Of a DNA stretch of 11,305 nucleotides, positions 6,555 to 11,305 are shown piece after piece (position 1 is the first letter of the stretch; every line of letters starts with the position of its first letter). The stretch spans positions 1,181 to 12,485 of the forward strand of contig DDKP01000077.1 in NCBI GenBank assembly GCA_002339745.1, written 5' to 3'. Position numbers and translations under genes: made by a program. Below the pieces are notes generated by a model. The model searched no databases. It had not been told where the DNA came from and saw only the letters and a list, made by a program, of their open reading frames with translations. The DNA comes from Firmicutes bacterium UBA2595 (GTDB taxonomy: Bacteria > Bacillota > Thermincolia > Thermincolales > UBA2595).

Positions 6555-6583
6555 ATCTTATAACAACTGGTCCTGAAATGCAA
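6555..6583 (-). promoter_or_regulatory. Weak candidate promoter for dapF-dapL
   Basis: TTGCAT (6578-6583) and TAAGAT (6555-6560) on the minus strand are 17 bases apart, each a partial match to sigma-A hexamers. A start near 6548 would place the two alternative hairpins at 6495-6527 inside the leader. The matches are modest and other AT-rich hexamers nearby could serve. Confidence 0.3.
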
Positions 6584-6695
6584 CACTCCAGGCAAGTGTA
6601 TACAATATATATCCGGGAGTTTGACACTGATTCCCCGGCCGATTAACCGGGTCAAAATTTCAAAGGTAGTCCGGTTATATATAAAAGCTGCGCAA

Positions 6696-6725
6696 TTGAC
6701 CGGCCTAAAATGTTAATGATATACT
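6696..6725 (+). promoter_or_regulatory. Sigma-A type promoter for rqcH
   Basis: TTGACC (6696-6701) and TATACT (6720-6725) are 18 bases apart, both five of six matches to the consensus. A start near 6732 leaves a leader of about 26 bases that contains the AAGGAG ribosome site and ends at ATG 6758. This also argues against an upstream translation start at 6710, which would lie before the transcript begins. Confidence 0.7.
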
Positions 6726-6757
6726 TAGTGGGTAGTAAGTATAGAAGGAGATTAAAT

Positions 6758-8503
6758 ATGGCTTTCGACGGGCTGGTTATGGCAGCGGTAAAAAAGGAGT
6801 TAAAAGAGAGAATTATCGGGGGTCGCATTGAAAAAATTTATCAGCCCCTTCCCGAGGAAATCGTCCTGATTATCCACAAGGATAAAAGAAAGTTCCGCCT
6901 GCTGGCGTCTGCCCATGCTCGGGATGCGCGGATCCACCTGACCGGGAATTCACGGGAGAACCCCCTGACCCCTCCCCTTTTCTGCATGGTCCTGAGAAAA
7001 CACCTGGAAGGCGGTAAAATTATCAATATCAACCAGCACGGCCTGGAACGTGTTTTAGCTATAAGGGTAGAGGCGATTGATGAACTGGGCATATTGTCTG
7101 AAAAGAAGCTGGTTTGCGAAGTTATGGGCAAACATAGCAATATAGTTCTGGTGGACCCATCCACAAACGTAATCCTGGACGGAATCAAACGTTATTCCTA
7201 TGCCACCAGCAGGCACAGGGAAATACTTCCGGGCAGGAAGTACATTCCCCCTCCGGAGACGGGAAGGATTAGTCCCCTGGAAGCAACTGAAGAAGCATTC
7301 CGGCAAGCCTTATGGGATCCGGACCAGGATCTTCCGTTAGAGAGTATCCTATTATTGAAATTTGAGGGCTTCAGTCCCCAAACTTGCCGTGAAATTGCAG
7401 TACGGGCGGGCATGGACCCCGGTACCGGTAACCAGTCCCTAGGCGATATAGACCTGCGTCATCTATGGGAATCCTTTAGAAATATACGGGACAGCGCGAT
7501 TTCCGGCAGGTTTGAACCATGCATTTGTTATGACGGAAGCCGGCCCATCGCTTTTTCAGCCATCTTCTTGTACCAGTTCTCGCAATACCGCTGCCGGCAA
7601 GGCCAGATGAACGATATACTGGATGACTTCTTCTCCACCAGGGAAATACAGGAACGATTTAAGCGCAGCGTTTCTGAATTAATGAAGATAGCCAATAATG
7701 AAATTAAGAGGGCACAAAAGAAAATTGCTCTCCACCAACAGGCCCTCCGCAAGGCAGAAAATACCCAAGACCTGAGAATCTCCGGTGAACTGCTCACCGC
7801 CAACATTTTTCAGATACCGGCCGGAGCAAGTGCAATTGAACTGGTGAACTATTACGACCCGGAAGGAAAGACTGTGGTCATCCCCCTGGACCCCCAGCTT
7901 TCCCCGGCAGAAAACGCCCAATTGTACTTCAAAAGATACAATAAGGCCAGGAAAAGCCTGGAAGTTTCCGAAAACTATCTCAGGGAGGCTAAAGCGGAAC
8001 TTGACTATTGGGAATCCGTCATTCTTGCCGTTAACCAGGCAGAAAATGAAAATGACCTCCTGCAGATAAGGGATGAACTGATAAAGGAAGGATACATCCA
8101 ACGGCCGCCAATGCCCAAAAAACCGGGCAGGCCAGGCCCGGCGCCGGACCCGACCTTCATCACTTTTAAGTCAAAAGAGGGGTTTGACATCCTGGTAGGC
8201 CGGAATAACCGTCAAAACGACCACCTGACCATGAAAATAGCAAGATCCGAAGACCTGTGGCTGCATGTTAAGGATATTCCGGGTTCCCACGTGATTATAA
8301 AAAATCCCGGCGGGAGCGAGGTCCCGGCCCAGACCTTGCAAAGAGCTGCCGAAATCGCCGCATTCTATTCTAAGGCCAGGGAATCATCCAAGGTCCCCGT
8401 GGACTATACCCTGAGAAAACATGTCCGCAAACCACAAGGCGCTAAACCCGGCATGGTGGTGTATGATAATCAAAAGACCATAATGGTAGAACCAAAAATT
8501 TGA
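6758..8503 (+). CDS. rqcH: NFACT-family ribosome quality control factor RqcH (Rqc2 homologue)
   Basis: RqcH binds obstructed 50S subunits and recruits alanyl-tRNA so that a C-terminal alanine tail marks the stalled peptide for degradation. Older annotation calls it fibronectin-binding protein. The 581-residue protein starts MAFDGLVMAAVKKELKERI (NFACT-N domain, about 1-175) and has a probable helix-hairpin-helix near KFEGFSPQTCREIAVRAG. Two long charged helical segments follow (about 295-345 and 395-445, probable coiled coils). The C-terminal NFACT-R domain (about 460-581) has GFDILVGRNNRQND, DLWLHVKDIPGSHVII and VDYTLRKHVRKPQGAKPG. ATG 6758 follows AAGGAG by seven bases. The conserved Asp-Arg pair of B. 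subtilis RqcH (positions 97-98) reads Glu97-Arg98 here. It is a single-gene transcript, convergent with pyrE. Confidence 0.93.
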   Translation: MAFDGLVMAAVKKELKERIIGGRIEKIYQPLPEEIVLIIHKDKRKFRLLASAHARDARIHLTGNSRENPLTPPLFCMVLRKHLEGGKIININQHGLERVLAIRVEAIDELGILSEKKLVCEVMGKHSNIVLVDPSTNVILDGIKRYSYATSRHREILPGRKYIPPPETGRISPLEATEEAFRQALWDPDQDLPLESILLLKFEGFSPQTCREIAVRAGMDPGTGNQSLGDIDLRHLWESFRNIRDSAISGRFEPCICYDGSRPIAFSAIFLYQFSQYRCRQGQMNDILDDFFSTREIQERFKRSVSELMKIANNEIKRAQKKIALHQQALRKAENTQDLRISGELLTANIFQIPAGASAIELVNYYDPEGKTVVIPLDPQLSPAENAQLYFKRYNKARKSLEVSENYLREAKAELDYWESVILAVNQAENENDLLQIRDELIKEGYIQRPPMPKKPGRPGPAPDPTFITFKSKEGFDILVGRNNRQNDHLTMKIARSEDLWLHVKDIPGSHVIIKNPGGSEVPAQTLQRAAEIAAFYSKARESSKVPVDYTLRKHVRKPQGAKPGMVVYDNQKTIMVEPKI

Positions 8504-8523
8504 GTTTAAGCCACTGGTCTTTT
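8472..8523. terminator. Weak possible bidirectional terminator between rqcH and pyrE
   Basis: AAAAGACCA (8472-8480) and TGGTCTTTT (8515-8523) are perfect 9-base inverted arms, and the second is followed by one more T. The loop of 34 bases is long for an intrinsic terminator and the first arm is inside the rqcH coding sequence. The spacer between the two convergent stop codons is only 24 bases and offers no better hairpin, so termination must either use this or depend on Rho or transcript collision. Confidence 0.3.
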
Positions 8524-8527
8524 TCCG

Positions 8528-9103
8528 CTATACCTGCCTGCTGCCGGGCTTCACCAGCGGAAGGCCCTGTTTGCATAACGGGCAGTCTTCAGGGTCATAG
8601 GACTCTATCTCCATCTGCAGGATGGACTCAGTTTTTACACCGAAGTCAACTTTCCCGTTACTCCTGTCCACCAGCACACCGACTCCTACCACTTCCCCGC
8701 CCTTTTCACGGACAACATCTATAACTTCTTTAACGGAACCACCGGTTGTGACCACATCCTCTACAACAAGGACCTTGTCACCGGGGTTGATGGTAAAACC
8801 TCTCCGCAGTGACATTGTCCTCTGTTCCCGCTCAGTGAAAAACGTTTTGACTCCAAGCGCTCTTCCCACTTCATAAGCCACAATGATTCCACCCAGCGCA
8901 GGACCGACCACCACGTCGATCTTTGTTCCGGCAAACTTCTCGGCAAGGGCTTCGCAAAGCCTGGCAGCATACTGTGGGTACTGCAGGACCTGGGCACACT
9001 GCATGTACTGGCCGCTGTGCCGCCCTGATGTCAGCCTGAAATGCCCAGTCAGCAGGGCATTTGCTTTGGTAAAAATTTCTATAGCCTCTTGTCCGGTAAG
9101 CAT
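8528..9103 (-). CDS. pyrE: Orotate phosphoribosyltransferase
   Basis: PyrE joins orotate to PRPP to form orotidine 5'-monophosphate, the fifth step of UMP synthesis. The 191-residue protein has the PRPP-binding signature VLVVEDVVTTGGS at residues 111-123 and the early segment LTSGRHSGQYMQCAQVLQYP. Its C-terminus carries a Cys-Pro-Leu-Cys pair in EDCPLCKQGLPLVKPGSR. This end is typical of the subgroup found in thermophilic and clostridial bacteria rather than of the E. coli type. The ATG at 9103 shares its A with the pyrF stop codon (TAATG), and GGAGGGG precedes it, so the two genes are translationally coupled. It is the last gene of the pyr run in this window and converges on rqcH. Confidence 0.96.
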   Translation of the reverse strand: MLTGQEAIEIFTKANALLTGHFRLTSGRHSGQYMQCAQVLQYPQYAARLCEALAEKFAGTKIDVVVGPALGGIIVAYEVGRALGVKTFFTEREQRTMSLRRGFTINPGDKVLVVEDVVTTGGSVKEVIDVVREKGGEVVGVGVLVDRSNGKVDFGVKTESILQMEIESYDPEDCPLCKQGLPLVKPGSRQV

Positions 9104-9828
9104 TATAACCCCTCCTCCATTTCATCCACTATCCTTTTTGCAGCATCAACAGGGTCAGCCGAGCCTGTTATGGGTCTGCCGACAACCAGGTAACTGGCCC
9201 CTGCCTGGATAGCCTCCTTTGGCGTCATCACCCGCTTCTGGTCGTCAACACCTGCCCATGCCGGCCGCACCCCCGGTGTAACGATCACAAAATCCCGGCC
9301 GCAGGCCTGTCTTATAGCTCTTATTTCCCTGGGTGAAGCCACTACCCCGTTAAGCCCTGACTCTTTGGCCAGTTTGGCCCATTTGACAACCTGTTCCTCT
9401 ATGTTCCTGGAAATTCCGATTTCATCTTCCAAAACTGACTGGTTAATACTGGTTAATACTGTCACCCCAATGACAAGGGGCACGGGCAAAACTGATTCCA
9501 CCGCTTCCCGTAATGTCATCTCCACGGCCTTTTTCATCATTTCGGAACCACCGGCCGTATGTACGTTAAACATAAAAACCCGGTGACCGGTAAGAACCGC
9601 CGCAGCCTGTCCCACGGTATTGGGGATATCATGAAGTTTCAGGTCAAGGAAGACTTTCCCCCCAAGCCGGTGTATTCTCCTGACCACTTCAGGACCCTCG
9701 CTGTTGAAAAGCTGCATACCCACCTTGAAAATCCCGACGTAATCCTGAAGGCGGGATACAAGGGACTCCGCTTCCCGTATGGTATCCACGTCAAGGGCGA
9801 CAATAAGCCGGTCTTTGGCAGATAACAT
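9103..9828 (-). CDS. pyrF: Orotidine 5'-phosphate decarboxylase
   Basis: PyrF decarboxylates orotidine 5'-monophosphate to UMP, the final step of pyrimidine nucleotide synthesis. The 241-residue protein shows LIVALDVDT at residues 8-16 and the catalytic Asp-Lys-Asp array in FLDLKLHDIPNTV (Asp62, Lys64, Asp67). The C-terminal phosphate-binding segments are VTPGVRP and ASYLVVGRPITGSADP. The frame is open further upstream into pyrD. ATG 9828 is chosen because GGAGGTG sits five bases before it and the family begins a few residues before LIVALD. It begins 25 bases after the pyrD stop and ends in a one-base overlap with pyrE. A perfect 10-base tandem duplication (9441-9460) falls inside the gene without breaking the frame. 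Confidence 0.97.
   Translation of the reverse strand: MLSAKDRLIVALDVDTIREAESLVSRLQDYVGIFKVGMQLFNSEGPEVVRRIHRLGGKVFLDLKLHDIPNTVGQAAAVLTGHRVFMFNVHTAGGSEMMKKAVEMTLREAVESVLPVPLVIGVTVLTSINQSVLEDEIGISRNIEEQVVKWAKLAKESGLNGVVASPREIRAIRQACGRDFVIVTPGVRPAWAGVDDQKRVMTPKEAIQAGASYLVVGRPITGSADPVDAAKRIVDEMEEGL
9441..9460. repeat. Perfect 10-base tandem duplication within pyrF
   Basis: GGTTAATACT occurs twice without a gap, and the period carries three more bases to the left (ACT at 9438-9440). It encodes part of LTSINQS on the minus strand. Ten is not a multiple of three, so loss or gain of one unit would shift the frame. Confidence 0.6.
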
Positions 9829-9853
9829 TTGTACACCTCCGTTAACCGCTTTT

Positions 9854-10765
9854 TTATTTCCACGCTGCTCCAACGAGCTCATTGATATCTTTGACGCCAT
9901 AGTCTTTCACGTACTTTTCAATGCCGTCCAGGATATCCATGGTAGCCCTCGGGTTTACGAAATTGGCTGTCCCCACGGCAATGGCGGTGGCCCCTGCCAG
10001 TATAAACTCCAGGGCGTCTTCTGCGGTCATGATACCGCCCATACCCAGGATAGGCAGGTTTACTGCCTGTGCCACCTGCCATACTATCCTCACTGCCACG
10101 GGCCTGATAGCAGGGCCCGACAGCCCCCCCATAATATTTCCCAGGACAGGTTTTCTGGAATAAACGTCTATCTTCATACCTAACAGGGTGTTGATCAGCG
10201 CCAAGGCATCGGCCCCGGCCTCGGCAACCCCCCGGGCAATCTCAACTATGTCAGTGACATTGGGAGACAACTTGGCAATAACGGGCATCCGTGTGTTTTG
10301 CCGGACTACCCGGATAACCTCGGACGCCATGGTACATCTGGTTCCAAAAATCATGCCTCCCTGTTTTACGTTGGGGCAAGAGATATTGACTTCAATGGCC
10401 GAAACCCCTTCAGCGGCGGAGAGCCGGCGAGTCACCTCCGCGTAGTCATCCAGGGAATTGCCAGCTATGTTTACGATTACCGGGGTATTATACTGCCGCA
10501 AATAAGGCAGGCTTTTCTCAATGAAATAGTCCACCCCGGGATTCTGCAGGCCTATACAGTTTAGTATCCCGGCCGGGGTTTCGGCAATCCGCGGGGTAGG
10601 GTTTCCTCTACGAGGTTCTAAGGTTGTCCCTTTGACAACTATTGCGCCGAGTCTGTTGAGGTCTACGAAAGGAGCATATTCCGGGCCAAATCCGAAAGTC
10701 CCTGAGGCTGTGGTAACCGGGTTTTTCATTTTGAGGCCCCCAAGGTTGACCGCCAGTTCAATCAT
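9854..10765 (-). CDS. pyrD: Dihydroorotate dehydrogenase B, catalytic subunit (class 1B)
   Basis: PyrD oxidises dihydroorotate to orotate on FMN; in the 1B class the electrons leave through the PyrK partner to NAD+. The 303-residue protein shows NPVTTASGTFGFG near residues 15-27, KGTTLEPRRGNPTPRI, the substrate-loop NCIGLQNPG, and EVNISCPNVKQGG. The catalytic-base cysteine in the last of these is Cys130, as in the Lactococcus 1B enzyme. Later motifs are AKLSPNVTDI, the FMN phosphate-binding LPILGMGGIMTAEDALEF and AGATAIAVGTANF. The ATG at 10765 overlaps the last eight bases of pyrK, with GAGGTGG seven bases before it, so coupling to pyrK is likely. The cysteine base (not serine) and the adjacent pyrK place it in class 1B. 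Confidence 0.96.
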   Translation of the reverse strand: MIELAVNLGGLKMKNPVTTASGTFGFGPEYAPFVDLNRLGAIVVKGTTLEPRRGNPTPRIAETPAGILNCIGLQNPGVDYFIEKSLPYLRQYNTPVIVNIAGNSLDDYAEVTRRLSAAEGVSAIEVNISCPNVKQGGMIFGTRCTMASEVIRVVRQNTRMPVIAKLSPNVTDIVEIARGVAEAGADALALINTLLGMKIDVYSRKPVLGNIMGGLSGPAIRPVAVRIVWQVAQAVNLPILGMGGIMTAEDALEFILAGATAIAVGTANFVNPRATMDILDGIEKYVKDYGVKDINELVGAAWK

Positions 10766-11305
10766 CTATGACCACCTCACTCGCCTCAAATACCGGCCCA
10801 TCCGTACATACTTTTTTGTACTCAAAGTCTTCCCATGCTTGTTCTTTTCCACCGGCTACCGGCCACTGGTCACCGGGTACTGCCTTGCACACACACGCCA
10901 GGCAGGCCCCCACTCCACAGCCCATGCGTTCCTCCATGGATACCTGTCCGCCAATCCCGAATTTACAGGTAACCTTTAAAAGCTGCTTCAGCATTGGATT
11001 AGGCCCACAAGCATAGAAATAATCGGGTTTATTGAGTTTTATGTGTTTCTCGGCAAGATCCGTGACTAACCCCCTGTAACCCAGAGTGCCGTCATCAGTG
11101 GATACTTCTACCCTTACCTTCAGGGATGCCAGCTGTTCCGCGCCAATAACAAAGTCTGCCGTCCGCGCTCCCAAAAGCACGGTTTGTTCAACATTGTAGT
11201 GTGTTAATGCCTGGATGATTGTAAAGAGTGGGGCCACACCGATCCCCCCTCCGACAATCAATACCCGGTTGGCCTTGTCAGGGACGGTAAAACCGTTTCC
11301 CAGAG
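10758..11305 (-). CDS. pyrK: Dihydroorotate dehydrogenase B electron-transfer subunit (5' end outside window)
   Basis: PyrK carries FAD and a [2Fe-2S] cluster and passes electrons from PyrD to NAD+. About 182 C-terminal residues are visible; the N-terminal FAD domain lies beyond 11305. The visible part opens with (P)LGNGF, followed by the NAD-site VGGGIGVAPL, the ACGPNPML motif and cluster cysteines in CGVGACLAC with a last ligand in KKVCTDGPVF. The frame is open to the window edge; there is no start in the window. It overlaps pyrD by eight bases. Odd point: the loop between the third and fourth cluster cysteines is 28 residues, longer than the 11-16 I expect. The extra part contains GDQWPVAGG, encoded by five degenerate heptamers (10848-10882) like those around the dapF end. 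The cysteines themselves are all present. Confidence 0.94.
   Translation of the reverse strand, partial: LGNGFTVPDKANRVLIVGGGIGVAPLFTIIQALTHYNVEQTVLLGARTADFVIGAEQLASLKVRVEVSTDDGTLGYRGLVTDLAEKHIKLNKPDYFYACGPNPMLKQLLKVTCKFGIGGQVSMEERMGCGVGACLACVCKAVPGDQWPVAGGKEQAWEDFEYKKVCTDGPVFEASEVVIDD
10848..10882 (-). repeat. Heptamer repeat copy inside pyrK
   Basis: Five consecutive seven-base units run on the minus strand: CAGTACC, CGGTGAC, CAGTGGC, CGGTAGC and CGGTGGA. They match the C-R-G-T-G-R-C pattern of the 5537-5628 element and share the 12-base string ACCGGCCACTGG (plus strand) with its right arm. The copy is in frame with pyrK and encodes AVPGDQWPVAGG. Confidence 0.75.

Larger units (their letters stand above)
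6445..6757. other. Divergent regulatory gap between dapF and rqcH
   Basis: This 313-base stretch separates two divergently transcribed units and holds no convincing gene. It contains the dapF ribosome site, leader hairpins and weak promoter on the minus strand, and the rqcH promoter on the plus strand. It also has three short related half-sites: TTTGAC at 6620-6625, CCGGGTCAA at 6647-6655 and TTGACCGG at 6696-6703. The last overlaps the rqcH -35 element, so they could be an operator, but their irregular spacing makes this weak. Confidence 0.6.

Noticed and set aside
6710..6757. N-terminal extension of RqcH starting at 6710
   Set aside because: The extension overlaps the promoter, lacks a ribosome site, and the family begins at MAFDGLVM with AAGGAG upstream.
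8508..8520. Single CAGTGGC heptamer between rqcH and pyrE as a fourth repeat copy
   Set aside because: One unit only; too short to separate from chance, though it is the same string as in the dapF and pyrK copies.
9829..9900. Longer PyrF starting at 9900
   Set aside because: It would overlap pyrD, lacks a suitable ribosome site, and adds 24 non-conserved residues; GGAGGTG marks the later ATG.

Overview
The window is a stretch of ordinary bacterial chromosome from what looks like an anaerobic clostridial Firmicute of the Peptococcaceae/Desulfotomaculum kind. This placement is inferred from the mixture of genes: a Bacillus-like gene order, RemA, RqcH, LL-diaminopimelate aminotransferase beside dapF, a PyrK/PyrD type 1B dihydroorotate dehydrogenase, strong AGGAGG-type ribosome sites, frequent GTG/TTG starts and moderate G+C. 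No rRNA, tRNA, CRISPR array, insertion sequence, phage gene or plasmid gene is visible.

Layout, left to right. (1) 1-4056, minus strand: yicC, remA, gmk, rpoZ, coaBC and metK (metK cut off by the left edge), read in that order as one probable operon covering RNA turnover, a DNA-binding regulator, GMP kinase, RNA polymerase omega, coenzyme A synthesis and SAM synthesis. (2) 4057-4341: an AT-rich gap with a clear terminator for the next operon and a weak promoter for yicC. (3) 4342-6444, minus strand: dapF then dapL, two consecutive steps of meso-diaminopimelate/lysine synthesis. (4) 6445-6757: a divergent regulatory gap with a good sigma-A promoter for rqcH and a possible attenuator in the dapF leader. 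(5) 6758-8503, plus strand: rqcH (NFACT/Rqc2), the only plus-strand gene. (6) 8528-11305, minus strand: pyrK (cut off by the right edge), pyrD, pyrF and pyrE, the last steps of UMP synthesis, with overlapping or closely spaced genes.

The order pyrKDFE ... rqcH (yloA) ... yicC (yloC)-remA-gmk-rpoZ-coaBC resembles the corresponding stretch of the Bacillus subtilis chromosome as I remember it, with dapF-dapL placed between rqcH and yicC.

The most unusual signal is not a gene but a degenerate seven-base tandem repeat (about C-R-G-T-G-R-C). It occurs in the dapL-dapF spacer, again in inverted orientation across the end of dapF, and a third time inside pyrK. The dapF and pyrK copies are read in the same strand and frame and give nearly the same peptide, QWPVTGG and QWPVAGG. 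They lengthen or rewrite the DapF C-terminus and widen the loop before the last iron-sulfur cysteine of PyrK. Otherwise the window is conserved housekeeping sequence, and I see no new multi-gene system.
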